NCBI GenBank assembly: GCA_021044545.1
Contig: CP087990.1
Location: 1,302,001-1,366,000 of the forward strand
Direction of reading: 5' to 3'
Source: Comamonadaceae bacterium M7527
GTDB taxonomy: Bacteria > Pseudomonadota > Gammaproteobacteria > Burkholderiales > Burkholderiaceae_C
DNA length: 64,000 nucleotides
In this document: piece by piece, positions 19,549-28,101 of the stretch
Numbering within the stretch: the first letter of the stretch is position 1
Layout: each line of letters opens with the position of its first letter
Made by a program: the position numbers and the translations under genes
Notes under the pieces: generated by a model
Told to the model about the DNA's origin: nothing
The model's input: only the letters and a program-made list of their open reading frames with translations
Database searches by the model: none

Positions 19549-20460
19549 CTAGGGGGCCAAGCCTTGCGCAGGTGTGGGGTAACGCAGGGCAATACCCAGC
19601 TCAGTCTTGAGCCGTGTATTGTCCAGTCGTCTTGACTCCTGCATAAAGCTCAACCGCATGGGGCTTAATTGCGCTTTGGCTTGAGTCAAGCTCAAACGAG
19701 GCGGCTTGGGCAGGCCGTACAAAACCGCGGCCAAGTCCATGTAGTCGCCCATCTTTAAGGCGCTGTCATCGCTGACGTTAACAGTGCGGTGGTTGGCCCT
19801 GCCCCACAGGGCCGCGACACATGCTCGCGCCAAATCGTCTGCATGAATGTGATTGGTGTACACGTCTTCGCTGGCCTGCAACACGGGGGCTCTTTGCTCC
19901 AACCTCTCTTTGGGCGTGCCGGCCTCACGATTGGGTGCGTAAATACCTGGTATGCGCAGTACGGTGATGGGCACGCCAAAGGTCTGCCCAAAGGCTTTTA
20001 CGGCTTGTTCAGCCGACACGCGGCGCATCGCTCTGGGTGTTTGCGCGTTGACCGGACGCAACTCATTCACCCACTCGCCTGCGCAGTCCCCATACACACC
20101 GCTGGTCGAACCGTAGACCAACTTGCACAAACCGCCACGCTTGGCCAGTGCCCGCAACAGATAACGCGTGCGGTCATCGTCAGTGCCACCAGTTTGCGCA
20201 GGCGGTGCGAGATGCAAGACATGCGTGGCGATGCCCGCCAAACGCGTGAGCGTGGCCGCATCGTCCAGTGTGCCCTGCAGTACGCGTGCGCCCTGCTGCC
20301 GCAAAAGAGGTATCTTGCTGGCGCTGGATGTGAGTGCCATTGCCACGGGGTAGCGTGCGCTGGGTAGCAACTTGAGCACACGCTGGCCCACGTCACCACA
20401 CCCAATGATGAGCACACGTGATCGCCTGAACCGCGCTGGTAAAGCCCCCAAGCCACTCAT
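19549..20460 (-). CDS. NAD-dependent epimerase/SDR-family protein (YeeZ-like)
   Basis: A 303-residue Rossmann-fold protein with the nucleotide-binding GCGDVGQRVLKLL close to the N terminus, and the YGSTSGVYGDCAGEWVNE region typical of extended or atypical SDR proteins. The C-terminal half contains HIHADDLARAC, as in sugar epimerases. Overall pattern resembles the E. coli YeeZ group, whose substrate is unknown. It converges on hemL and is divergent from the ferredoxin-reductase gene. The catalytic YxxxK is not obvious, so dehydrogenase activity is uncertain. Confidence 0.78.
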   Translation of the reverse strand: MSGLGALPARFRRSRVLIIGCGDVGQRVLKLLPSARYPVAMALTSSASKIPLLRQQGARVLQGTLDDAATLTRLAGIATHVLHLAPPAQTGGTDDDRTRYLLRALAKRGGLCKLVYGSTSGVYGDCAGEWVNELRPVNAQTPRAMRRVSAEQAVKAFGQTFGVPITVLRIPGIYAPNREAGTPKERLEQRAPVLQASEDVYTNHIHADDLARACVAALWGRANHRTVNVSDDSALKMGDYMDLAAVLYGLPKPPRLSLTQAKAQLSPMRLSFMQESRRLDNTRLKTELGIALRYPTPAQGLAP

Positions 20461-20495
20461 AAAGCCTGCCTTTTATGTTTTTGCGACAATGACGG

Positions 20496-20512
20496 TTGTC
20501 TCTTGGAGACAA
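20496..20512. promoter_or_regulatory. Short inverted repeat between divergent genes
   Basis: A perfect 7-bp inverted repeat TTGTCTC-TTG-GAGACAA lies in the 85-base divergent gap between the SDR gene and the ferredoxin-reductase gene, about 35 bases before the latter's ATG. It could be an operator or a small leader hairpin. No regulator gene lies alongside, so the role is open. Confidence 0.35.
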
Positions 20513-20545
20513 ACAATTTGAAATCCTACCGCCAAGCCTACCAGT

Positions 20546-21580
20546 ATGACATTCACCATCACCGTCGAACCCAGCCAGCGTACATTCACCACCAATGACG
20601 GCGAGGCTATTTTGGCTGCAGCCATTCGTCAGGGCGTTGCCATGCCCTACGGCTGCAAGGACGGTGCATGTGGCTCTTGCAAATGCAAAAAAGTCAGCGG
20701 CGATGTCGCTCACGGCACATACCAAGCCAAAGCACTGAGCGCAGACGAAGAAGCCAACGGTTTTATTTTGGCGTGCTGCGCGGTAGCCCAGTCAGACGTG
20801 GTGCTTGAGTCCAAACAGGTCACCGCAGCCGACGCGCTGCCCATCAAGAAATTGCCCGTGCGCGTGACCAGCATTGACAAGGTGAGCGACGATGTGGCCT
20901 TGTTACGCCTGCAGCTGCCGGCCAATGACACGTTCAAATACCACGCAGGCCAGTATGTTGAGTTTTTATTGCGCGACGGCGACAGGCGCAGCTACTCCAT
21001 GGCCAACGCGCCACATACACAAACAGATGCCCCAGGACTTGATCTGCACATACGCCATATGCCAGGCGGCAAGTTCACCGACCATGTGTTCGGATCGATG
21101 AAAGAGAAAGACATACTGCGAATTGAAGGCCCGTACGGCAGTTTTTACCTGCGTGGAGACAGTGACAAGCCCATGGTGTTTGTGGCATCGGGTACTGGCT
21201 TTGCACCTATCAAGGCACTGCTGGAGCACATGGCGTTCAAGGGCATTACGCGCCCAACCAGCGTGTACTGGGGCGGTCGTCGCCCAGCCGACTTGTACAT
21301 GCACGACTGGTTGACCTCGAAAGCCGCCGCCCATAGCCACATCACCTACATACCCGTGGTATCAGAGGCAACACCTGAAGACCAGTGGCAGGGCCGCACC
21401 GGCTTCGTACACCAGGCCGTGCTGGATGACTTTGCAGATTTAAACGGCCATCAGGTCTACGCCTGCGGCGCACCCATAGTGATTGAGTCTGCCCAACGCG
21501 ATTTTGTGGCCATGCGAGGCTTGCCAAGCGATGAGTTTTATGCCGACTCGTTTACCAGCCTGGCGGACAAGGCAGCCTAG
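20546..21580 (+). CDS. Ferredoxin-linked flavin reductase (CDP-6-deoxy-delta-3,4-glucoseen reductase-like)
   Basis: A 344-residue electron-transfer protein. Residues 1-95 are a plant-type 2Fe-2S domain with CKDGACGSCKC and a last ligand in ACCAVAQ. Residues 100-340 are a ferredoxin-NADP reductase module: FAD motif RSYSMAN, NAD(P)H motif VFVASGTGFAPIKALLEH and a C-terminal VYACGAPI. Such proteins are often annotated as CDP-6-deoxy-delta-3,4-glucoseen reductase, but that role applies only in sugar clusters. None is seen here, so it is better read as a general NAD(P)H reductase with an unknown oxygenase or other acceptor. Confidence 0.87.
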   Translation: MTFTITVEPSQRTFTTNDGEAILAAAIRQGVAMPYGCKDGACGSCKCKKVSGDVAHGTYQAKALSADEEANGFILACCAVAQSDVVLESKQVTAADALPIKKLPVRVTSIDKVSDDVALLRLQLPANDTFKYHAGQYVEFLLRDGDRRSYSMANAPHTQTDAPGLDLHIRHMPGGKFTDHVFGSMKEKDILRIEGPYGSFYLRGDSDKPMVFVASGTGFAPIKALLEHMAFKGITRPTSVYWGGRRPADLYMHDWLTSKAAAHSHITYIPVVSEATPEDQWQGRTGFVHQAVLDDFADLNGHQVYACGAPIVIESAQRDFVAMRGLPSDEFYADSFTSLADKAA

Positions 21581-21596
21581 GCCGCCCATGCCGGCC

Positions 21597-22211
21597 TCAC
21601 TGCCCGGCTAGCAAATACTTGATATCTTGCGTAAGCGCCTCAACAGGGGTGCCGTAGCGGCTGTACAAGCGCAGGCGGCCTGAGGTGTCGTACACATAAC
21701 TGCCCGCAGAATGGTCCATGGTGTAGCTGGTAGGCGTGGGGCCATCTACTTTTTTGTAATAAATCTTGAAGTCCTTGGCCACCTGTTCCAGCTTGCCTTC
21801 ATCAGCGTACAACGCCAAAAAACCAGGGTCAAAGTGCGACATGTATGCCCGCATGATCTCTGGTGTGTCGCGCTGCGGATCAACGGTTACAAAAAGGCCT
21901 TGCAGCTTGTCACCATCTGAGCCCAGTGCGGCCTTGACCTGGGCCAGCTCAGTCATAGACGTGGGGCACACGTCAGGACACTGGGTATAACCAAAAAACA
22001 CAACCACAACCTTGCCTTTAAAGTCAGCCAGGGTGCGACGCTGGCCATTGTGGTCGGTTAAGTCAAAGTTTTGTGCGTAGTTCGCACCCGTGATATCCAC
22101 ACCGGTAAACGCGGGCCCCTCGCTGCTACAAGCCGATAGGAATAAACCTGCGGCCAGCGCTGCTGCTGTCCACAGCCCACGCATGGAACGACCTGACTTG
22201 AACACGTACAT
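21597..22211 (-). CDS. SCO1/SenC family copper-thioredoxin lipoprotein
   Basis: A 204-residue protein that delivers or reduces copper for the CuA site of cytochrome oxidase. The N terminus has a signal sequence ending in a lipobox (AAGLFLSAC), so it is probably a periplasm-facing lipoprotein. The thioredoxin fold contains the copper-binding CPDVCPTSM and the conserved histidine in YTMDHSAGSYVYD. The ATG at 22211 has an AGGA 8 bases upstream; an internal ATG at 22184 would also leave a good signal peptide. It ends the ctaA-ctaB run on the minus strand. Confidence 0.92.
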   Translation of the reverse strand: MYVFKSGRSMRGLWTAAALAAGLFLSACSSEGPAFTGVDITGANYAQNFDLTDHNGQRRTLADFKGKVVVVFFGYTQCPDVCPTSMTELAQVKAALGSDGDKLQGLFVTVDPQRDTPEIMRAYMSHFDPGFLALYADEGKLEQVAKDFKIYYKKVDGPTPTSYTMDHSAGSYVYDTSGRLRLYSRYGTPVEALTQDIKYLLAGQ

Positions 22212-22221
22212 CAATTGAATC

Positions 22222-23130
22222 CTATAAGGCGTAATGGTCTACCAGCAGCGCCGCAAACAGCACCGACAGGTGAATCAATGAAAACCGGAATGTCTTGCGT
22301 GCCAATGCATCCGAGTAGCTGCGCAGCAACGCTATGGCATAGGCTGTAAAGCCTATAGACAACACCAGCGCAGTGACCACATATATCCAGCCACTCATAC
22401 CCACCATGAACGGCAGCATGCACGCAGCACCCAACACCAGGGTGTACAGCAAAATCTGAAGCCTGGTGAACTCTGAACCGTGCGTCACCGGCAACATGGG
22501 CAAACCACTCTTGCGGTAATCTTCAACGCGGTACAGCGCCAAGGCCCAAAAATGCGGTGGCGTCCATAAAAAAATGATCAGAAACAATATAGCGGCCTCG
22601 TGGCCCACTGTGCCTGTCATGGCCGCCCAACCCAGCACCGGCGGCATGGCACCAGACGCACCGCCAATCACAATGTTCTGAGGCGTTAATGGCTTTAGCA
22701 CCACGGTATAAATCACCGCATAGCCCACAAACGTGGCAAAGGTTAGCCACATGGTCAGTGGGTTGACCGTGACATACAGCAAGGCTGAACCGGCCAGGCA
22801 CAACACAGCAGAAAAGGTCAACGTTTGCTTGTTGCTAAGCTCACCTTTGGCTGTGGGCCGCCAGCTGGTGCGCTTCATTTTGGCGTCTATCGCGCTTTCC
22901 ACCACACAGTTGAACGCAGCAGCAGCGCCTGCGACCAGCCAAATACCCAGGCAAGCCAGCACCATCAGCCATGCCTGCTGTGGCGTTGGTAACTCAGGCA
23001 CTGCCAACACCATGCCAATGAGCGCGCAAAACACAATCAACTGAATGACGCGCGGCTTCATCAAGGCATAAAACTGTTGCCACTTGGGTGGCAAAGCGAT
23101 ATGGGACTGTTCAACAACAGAATCGGTCAT
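22222..23130 (-). CDS. ctaB: Protoheme IX farnesyltransferase (heme O synthase)
   Basis: Integral membrane prenyltransferase (302 aa, about nine hydrophobic segments) that adds farnesyl to heme B to form heme O. The prenyl diphosphate motif appears as [19 protein letters not shown] and the second as [27 protein letters not shown]. Its start overlaps the ctaA stop by four bases, so heme O and heme A synthases are coupled. The SCO gene begins 8 bases after its stop. Confidence 0.95.
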   Translation of the reverse strand: MTDSVVEQSHIALPPKWQQFYALMKPRVIQLIVFCALIGMVLAVPELPTPQQAWLMVLACLGIWLVAGAAAAFNCVVESAIDAKMKRTSWRPTAKGELSNKQTLTFSAVLCLAGSALLYVTVNPLTMWLTFATFVGYAVIYTVVLKPLTPQNIVIGGASGAMPPVLGWAAMTGTVGHEAAILFLIIFLWTPPHFWALALYRVEDYRKSGLPMLPVTHGSEFTRLQILLYTLVLGAACMLPFMVGMSGWIYVVTALVLSIGFTAYAIALLRSYSDALARKTFRFSLIHLSVLFAALLVDHYAL

Positions 23131-24323
23131 GCAAAAGGCCTTGGTCCACCTGGGGTGGAGCTATCAAAAGAATCAGTAGATGCAGCAGTGCCAATGCCGC
23201 GCGCTTTTGCTTGCAAGGCCACACGCGTGAGCAAACCCGTGAGCATAATCACCAAGCCTGCTGCGCCACCGGTATGCGACACCGCAGCCACCAGCGGCCA
23301 GCCTAACACCACGTTGGACAAGCCTGTAATGAGCTGCCAAGCGGCCAGCAGCCACAGAGCATAGGCCGCAGCACGCCAGCCTTGCTCGCGCAACAAGCGC
23401 CACCCCAGCCACACCAGGGCCAGCAGCACCACATAGGCGCTGAGTCGGTGCACATAGTGAATAGCGGTGAGCGCTGCAAATGTGATTGCAGAGCCGTCTG
23501 CCGCAACCCCTAAATGACGCCATAGCTCAAAGCCACCAGCCATATCCATGGGCGGCCACCACTGACCTTGGCACGTTGGAAAGTCTTGGCAGGCCAACAC
23601 AGCGTAGTTGGTACTGACCCAGGCGCCCAAGGCAATTTGCAACCACAGCAAACCAAACACCGCCACGGCCGCTACCACTAACGACCTAGGTAAATGATGG
23701 ACTGGCGCGGCAGGGTTACGGGTGTAGGCCACGTGCTGTACCTGCAGCAACGCCAGCAAACCCATGCCGCCCAGCAGGTGCAAACTCACGATGGCCGGAA
23801 ACAGCTTCATGGTGACAGTCAGTGCACCGAATGCCCCTTGCATGCAAACCCACAACAGCGTCACGGTAGGCCACCACGGCGATAGGCCAGGCGCAGCTGA
23901 CACTGAGCGACGTGTGCGCCATGCCAAAACAGTAGCCACCAACAGCAATCCGCCAACAGCAGTGGCGAGGTAACGGTGCACCATTTCTATCCACGCCTTG
24001 CCCGTGGTCACAGGGCCGGTGGGCATGGCGGTTTGAGCAGCGTCAATGTGCTGCGCTGCACCCAAAGGCGAGACATAGCCGTAACAACCCGGCCAATCGG
24101 GACAGCCCAGACCAGAGTCGGTCAAGCGGGTAAACGCACCAAACAAGACCAAGTCAAAGGTTAAAAACAAGGTGAGCGTGGTGAGCAAGGCCAGGCGCTT
24201 GTGGCTACCGCCACCACGCGCGCGCAACCACACCCAGGACAGTGGCAAGGCCGCCAGCATGGCACCCACAATGAGCATGTGGGCCAGTGGCGTCAAGTTG
24301 TACAAATCGACAGCATCAGACAT
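23127..24323 (-). CDS. ctaA: Heme A synthase
   Basis: COX15/CtaA family integral membrane protein of 398 aa that oxidises heme O to heme A. Eight hydrophobic segments can be followed, with the conserved [22 protein letters not shown] near the start of the first half and a second cysteine-containing [14 protein letters not shown] in the second half. Heme-ligand histidines fall in EMVHRYLA and [10 protein letters not shown]. The C-terminal tail is long and soluble. It overlaps ctaB and lies seven bases after the thioredoxin-like gene. Confidence 0.94.
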   Translation of the reverse strand: MSDAVDLYNLTPLAHMLIVGAMLAALPLSWVWLRARGGGSHKRLALLTTLTLFLTFDLVLFGAFTRLTDSGLGCPDWPGCYGYVSPLGAAQHIDAAQTAMPTGPVTTGKAWIEMVHRYLATAVGGLLLVATVLAWRTRRSVSAAPGLSPWWPTVTLLWVCMQGAFGALTVTMKLFPAIVSLHLLGGMGLLALLQVQHVAYTRNPAAPVHHLPRSLVVAAVAVFGLLWLQIALGAWVSTNYAVLACQDFPTCQGQWWPPMDMAGGFELWRHLGVAADGSAITFAALTAIHYVHRLSAYVVLLALVWLGWRLLREQGWRAAAYALWLLAAWQLITGLSNVVLGWPLVAAVSHTGGAAGLVIMLTGLLTRVALQAKARGIGTAASTDSFDSSTPGGPRPFA

Positions 24324-24330
24324 AAGCGGC

Positions 24331-24966
24331 TTAACGTATACGACCTTCGCGGTCCCAAGAGCTGGACGCGCGTAACAAACGGGTGAGGTCTTTGCGCGCT
24401 TTCTTGGCGTCCAAGTTCGCAGGAAAGCGCATCATCCAGTTGCCCAGCGGGTCCACCACGTATAAATGATCTTCAAGCTGCTGGCCCGGGGCGGGCTTTA
24501 GCCAATTGCGCAACACGGCCTCATCTATGGTGTACACATCCGCATCGCTGAGCGCTGGCTGCAAGGCATCACGCACGGGCTGGGTGTCCGTGCGCAACCA
24601 AACCCACTCCATGCGCGCCTTTTCGCGCCCCATAGACTCGCGCAACTGGCGTTGCAGGTACAAGTTGTTTTCGCACGGGCCTGGGCAGCTAGACGCCGAC
24701 ACACTGATGAGCAGCCACTGGTCCATGAGGTCGGGCATGAATACAGATGAGCCATCGGCTCTGTACACCTGCACAGCAGGCAACGGCTGCTGTGGCGAGA
24801 TGAGTTCGCCGTAGTTGTGCCGCCCATCTGGACGCACCACGTAGTACATCAGGTAAGAGGCAATAACAGGCGAGGCACACACCAGCAACACAAACAGCAT
24901 CTTCAGGCGTCCGTACTTGGCTTTTGGCGCGGCTGCATCGGCGCCAGCCATGTCGTAAACCGTCAT
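24331..24966 (-). CDS. Membrane-anchored thioredoxin-like protein of the cytochrome oxidase cluster
   Basis: A 211-residue protein with one N-terminal membrane helix (MLFVLLVCASPVIASYLMYY) and a periplasmic domain. The segment VSASSCPGPCENNLYLQRQLRE has a Sco-like CxxxC, and DHLYVVDPLGNWMMRFPAN resembles the end of a thioredoxin fold. It is conserved next to ctaA and surf1 in Burkholderiales but has no proven function; a copper or disulfide role in oxidase assembly is inferred. A TTG at 25020 would overlap the surf1 gene; I prefer the ATG at 24966. The conserved Sco histidine is not obvious. Confidence 0.72.
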   Translation of the reverse strand: MTVYDMAGADAAAPKAKYGRLKMLFVLLVCASPVIASYLMYYVVRPDGRHNYGELISPQQPLPAVQVYRADGSSVFMPDLMDQWLLISVSASSCPGPCENNLYLQRQLRESMGREKARMEWVWLRTDTQPVRDALQPALSDADVYTIDEAVLRNWLKPAPGQQLEDHLYVVDPLGNWMMRFPANLDAKKARKDLTRLLRASSSWDREGRIR

Positions 24967-24991
24967 GGACAAAGGCTGATCGTTTTGGGGG

Positions 24992-25729
24992 TTAGGCTTT
25001 TTTGACACGTCTGGGAGCAATCCATTGAAACCAAAGATAAAGAAATGCGACTAGGGCGCTGAGAGCAAACCATTGCGCCGCATAGCCGTAGTGTGTGTGC
25101 AGCTTTGCATCCACCTGTGGCCAATCGCGCAACAAACCATCTGTTTGCCCGGGAGAAGCCTCAAGCTGCACCACACTCAGGTAGCCCGTTGGCGCGCCAA
25201 CTTCCTGCTGAAAATCCAACCAGTCTAGATTTTGCCGTATCTGGCTGCGCTGCATCTGTCCCATGCTGTAAAGCTGTGATGGTGGCGGGGCTAAACGCCC
25301 ATACACGGTGACCACACCCTGCGGCGTTTGAATGGCGGGAATGTCTTGGCGCTGCATAAAGTTGCGCTGCACCCAGCCACGCTGCACCACCACCACCTGC
25401 CCGCTGGGCAACAGCAGCGGCGTCACCACATAAAAACCGGGCTTGGCATTCATTTGGCGATTGTCCAGAAACACGACATGCTGCGCCATCCAAGTACCCG
25501 TGAGTTGCACACGCCTGTGCGTAAACGTCTGCGAGACTGCGGCGCTGGCGTTGACCTCAAGCCATTGCGCATTGGTCAACGCAGGCGCTGCAGCTTGCTT
25601 TTCTTGGCTGGCCACCCAGGCCTTTTTTTGCGCGGCACGGTCTAGCTGCCAAAAACCCAAACTGGCAGTCGCCACAACACTCAATGCGGCTGCCACACTG
25701 ACCACCCAGAAACGCGCGCGCTTACCCAT
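24992..25729 (-). CDS. SURF1 family cytochrome oxidase assembly protein
   Basis: A 245-residue protein with two terminal membrane helices (WVVSVAAALSVVATASLGFW at the start and ALSALVAFLYLWF at the end) around a soluble loop, the SURF1/Shy1 layout. The conserved SLGFWQLDRAAQKKAW and PVGWVQRN-like VQRGWVQRNF motifs are present. SURF1 helps insert heme A into subunit I. The ATG at 25729 is used; a GTG nine bases further upstream is also in frame. It is divergent from the small DUF2909 gene. Confidence 0.92.
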   Translation of the reverse strand: MGKRARFWVVSVAAALSVVATASLGFWQLDRAAQKKAWVASQEKQAAAPALTNAQWLEVNASAAVSQTFTHRRVQLTGTWMAQHVVFLDNRQMNAKPGFYVVTPLLLPSGQVVVVQRGWVQRNFMQRQDIPAIQTPQGVVTVYGRLAPPPSQLYSMGQMQRSQIRQNLDWLDFQQEVGAPTGYLSVVQLEASPGQTDGLLRDWPQVDAKLHTHYGYAAQWFALSALVAFLYLWFQWIAPRRVKKA

Positions 25730-25764
25730 GACAAACACCCGACAACTGCGTAGATAATGTGAGC

Positions 25765-26022
25765 ATGACTTGGATTATTGCAACTGGCTTTGTAGCCATT
25801 CTTGGTAGCTTGGTAGCGGCACTCATCATCATGATGCGCCGTGGCGAAGTACAGACATTTGACGACAACGGCAACCCCATCGGTGAGCCATCAAGGCCCA
25901 AGGGCAACATGGCAACAGCGCTGGCATTTCGCATCGGCTTGTCTGTGGCATTGTTTCTTTTTGTGCTGTTTGCCTATTCAATGGGCTGGATTCAGCCAAC
26001 GGGCATCGCGCCGGGGCGCTAA
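25765..26022 (+). CDS. DUF2909-like twin transmembrane protein
   Basis: An 85-residue protein with two membrane helices (WIIATGFVAILGSLVAALIIMM and IGLSVALFLFVLFAYSMGWI) joined by a short charged loop. The pattern fits the small DUF2909 family, found mainly in cytochrome oxidase clusters of betaproteobacteria. The function is unknown. It is the only plus-strand gene inside the oxidase cluster, divergent from surf1, and ends before a bidirectional terminator. Confidence 0.75.
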   Translation: MTWIIATGFVAILGSLVAALIIMMRRGEVQTFDDNGNPIGEPSRPKGNMATALAFRIGLSVALFLFVLFAYSMGWIQPTGIAPGR

Positions 26023-26085
26023 CGATAAGCCTGTGCTGACACATAAGCCGACAGCGTGCATTGATCAATGACACCTCTGCGGCAA

Positions 26086-26118
26086 AATACAAAAGGCGCC
26101 TTAGGCGCCTTTTGTATT
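26086..26118. terminator. Bidirectional terminator between DUF2909 gene and coxC
   Basis: A perfect 15-bp inverted repeat (AATACAAAAGGCGCC, three-base loop TTA) with GC-rich core and A/T flanks on each side. It lies between two converging genes and can stop transcription from both. Confidence 0.85.
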
Positions 26119-26131
26119 GCGGTGTCTGAAC

Positions 26132-27013
26132 TTACAACCAGTACACCAGGAAATACAAGCCCAGCCACACCACGTCTACAAAGTGCCAGTACCATGCAGC
26201 GCCTTCGAAGCCGAAATGGCGGTCCTTGGTGAAATGGCCTTTTTGCAAGCGCAAGGTGATGAACAGCAACATCAACATACCCACGAACACGTGGAAGCCG
26301 TGAAAACCTGTGAGCATGTAAAAGGTTGAGCCGTATACGCCCGAATCCATACGCAAGTTGAGGTCGGTATACAAGTGGTAGTACTCATAGCCCTGTACAC
26401 CCAAAAACACAACACCCAATACGACAGTCATCCACATGAACGCGATGGTTTTGCTGCGCTCTCCCGCCACCAAGGCGTGGTGGGCGATGGTCAGCGTCAC
26501 ACCAGACGACAACAGCAACAAGGTGTTGATAGTGGGCAGCCAAAAAGGACCAACGGTTTGGAACGCATCAACAATGCCTGCAGGTGAGGCTGTAGCGCCG
26601 GCTTGGACTGAAGGCCAAACGGCTTGGAAGTCTGGCCAGATCAGTGCGTTTTCAATGCTGCCCAAGGCTGGCACTGAATGCATGCGCGCCCACCACAGGG
26701 CGGTGAAGAACGCACCAAAGAACATCACCTCAGAGAAGATGAACCAGCTCATGCTCCAGCGGTAAGACAAGTCGATTTTGTGGCCGTAAAGGCCCGCTTC
26801 GCTTTCAGAGACAGACTCTTTAAACCAACGGTACAAAATGCTAAGCCACCACACCATGCCAAAAGCAAGCGAGTAAGCGCCCCACTGGTGGCCGTTGATC
26901 CACTGCCCTGCGCCCAATATGACGAAAAACAAGCCAATGGCCGCCATTACGGGGTGGCTGGATGGCCCTGGTACAAAGTAGTACGGTGTTGTACCGTGTG
27001 ATGCTGCCGACAT
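26132..27013 (-). CDS. coxC: Cytochrome c oxidase subunit III
   Basis: A 293-residue integral membrane protein with seven hydrophobic segments, starting with the HGTTPYYFVPGPSSHPVMAA region and ending with the conserved WYWHFVDVVWLGLYFLVYWL. The FSEVMFFGAFFTALWWARMH block and GFHGFHVFVGM are typical. Subunit III stabilises the proton-pumping core. It lies downstream of coxB-coxA-ctaG-DUF2970 on the minus strand, separated by 66 bases from the DUF2970 gene. Confidence 0.96.
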   Translation of the reverse strand: MSAASHGTTPYYFVPGPSSHPVMAAIGLFFVILGAGQWINGHQWGAYSLAFGMVWWLSILYRWFKESVSESEAGLYGHKIDLSYRWSMSWFIFSEVMFFGAFFTALWWARMHSVPALGSIENALIWPDFQAVWPSVQAGATASPAGIVDAFQTVGPFWLPTINTLLLLSSGVTLTIAHHALVAGERSKTIAFMWMTVVLGVVFLGVQGYEYYHLYTDLNLRMDSGVYGSTFYMLTGFHGFHVFVGMLMLLFITLRLQKGHFTKDRHFGFEGAAWYWHFVDVVWLGLYFLVYWL

Positions 27014-27079
27014 GCTTACTCCTGAAGAAATGCGCTTAGCTGTGTAGCCAGCTATTTTATGTGGTTATTGAACCGTTTT

Positions 27080-27337
27080 TTAAGAATTAACGACAACCCA
27101 ATTGGCCAGCAGCATCAAACCGCCGACAAATAGAAACGTTGCCACAATACCCACCACCGCAATGTGCAGTGGCTTGAGCTTACCGATGTCGCTTTCGTAG
27201 TCAGACTGACGCCGTACACCTAAAAAGGCCCACAACACCGCAAAAACCGTCGCTGCCCATGACCCTTTGCGCGCACTCGCTTGCAGCTTGGGCGCACGTG
27301 GCTTGCTGGCATTGTTGACCTCACCCCTATCACTCAT
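27080..27337 (-). CDS. DUF2970 single-helix protein of the oxidase operon
   Basis: An 85-residue protein with a basic N-terminal part, the ATVFAVLWAFLGVRRQSDYESD segment characteristic of DUF2970, and one C-terminal membrane helix (IAVVGIVATFLFVGGLMLLANW). It sits between ctaG and coxC and overlaps the ctaG stop by four bases, so it is translated with the oxidase genes. The function is unknown. Confidence 0.8.
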   Translation of the reverse strand: MSDRGEVNNASKPRAPKLQASARKGSWAATVFAVLWAFLGVRRQSDYESDIGKLKPLHIAVVGIVATFLFVGGLMLLANWVVVNS

Positions 27338-27954
27338 GACGGTGCGTTGCCCGTCAGGACACCGTGGCCCAAGGCCGCGGTTGCAGGCGCAGCTGGTGTC
27401 TTGCCACCCACCTCGAAAAAGGTGTAGGACAAGGTGATGTTGGTGACATCTTTTGGAATTTTGGGGTCAATCACGAACACCACGGGCCATTCCTTTTTTT
27501 CAGCCGGCGCCAAGGTGTACTGATTGAAGCAAAAACACTCCAACTTGTTGAAGTATGAAGCTGAGACCTTGGGCGCGTAGCTGGGAATGGCTTGCGCCGC
27601 CATGGTGCGAGGCTGGGTGTTTTCGAACTGGTAGGACACGGTTGCCATCTCACCAGGATGCACCTGCATGGAGCTGACTTTAGGCTCGAAAGACCACAAA
27701 CCACGTGTATTGGTGTCAAACACGACTGTAATCGTGCGTGACGTATCAACTTGGGTGTTTTTAGGCAAGGCCTTGCTCACGCCTGGCACATCACGCTCTG
27801 TGAGGGCCAGGATGTTGATGCCAGTGACATCACAAATCGCTTGGTACAAAGGCACCAAACCGTAACCAAAGGCAAACATGCCCACAGCTATCACGGACAA
27901 TTTCTTGACCATGACGCCGTTTTGCTGACCCCTTGTTGCGTTCTTGTTAGCCAA
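27334..27954 (-). CDS. ctaG: Cytochrome c oxidase assembly protein CtaG/Cox11
   Basis: A 206-residue periplasmic copper chaperone tethered by one N-terminal helix (VIAVGMFAFGYGLVPLYQA). It delivers copper to CuB of subunit I. The copper motif CFCFNQYTL (in LECFCFNQYTLAPAE) is intact, as is the beta-strand end VTNITLSYTFFEV. The start at 27954 is TTG, supported by GGTGA seven bases upstream; the ATG at 27912 is an alternative. It follows the 37-residue small protein and overlaps DUF2970. Confidence 0.94.
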   Translation of the reverse strand: MANKNATRGQQNGVMVKKLSVIAVGMFAFGYGLVPLYQAICDVTGINILALTERDVPGVSKALPKNTQVDTSRTITVVFDTNTRGLWSFEPKVSSMQVHPGEMATVSYQFENTQPRTMAAQAIPSYAPKVSASYFNKLECFCFNQYTLAPAEKKEWPVVFVIDPKIPKDVTNITLSYTFFEVGGKTPAAPATAALGHGVLTGNAPS

Positions 27955-27960
27955 AGCTTA

Positions 27961-28074
27961 TCACCCGCCAAACAACATGAACTTGGCCATAAAGCCCAGC
28001 ATGAACACCAAGGCAACGCTACCCAGAATGAGACCCAGACGGCGATTGCTTTGCTTTTGTTCAGGTGTGGTCAT
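27961..28074 (-). CDS. Cytochrome oxidase small assembly protein (37 aa)
   Basis: A very short gene between coxA and ctaG, read from the ATG at 28074 to the TGA at 27961. The product has a basic, glutamine-rich start (MTTPEQKQSNRRLG) and a single membrane helix (LILGSVALVFMLGFMAKFML). Tiny genes of this kind at this position are annotated in Burkholderiales as cytochrome oxidase small assembly proteins. Spacing to coxA (27 bases) and ctaG (6 bases) supports translation in the operon. Confidence 0.8.
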   Translation of the reverse strand: MTTPEQKQSNRRLGLILGSVALVFMLGFMAKFMLFGG

Positions 28075-28101
28075 AAACGTTGGCTTTTATAGGTACGAGA
28101 A

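Noticed and set aside
21579..21597. Small GC-rich hairpin AGGCCG/CGGCCT between the ferredoxin-reductase and SCO genes
   Set aside because: It includes the stop codons and has no T tract, so I cannot support it as a terminator.
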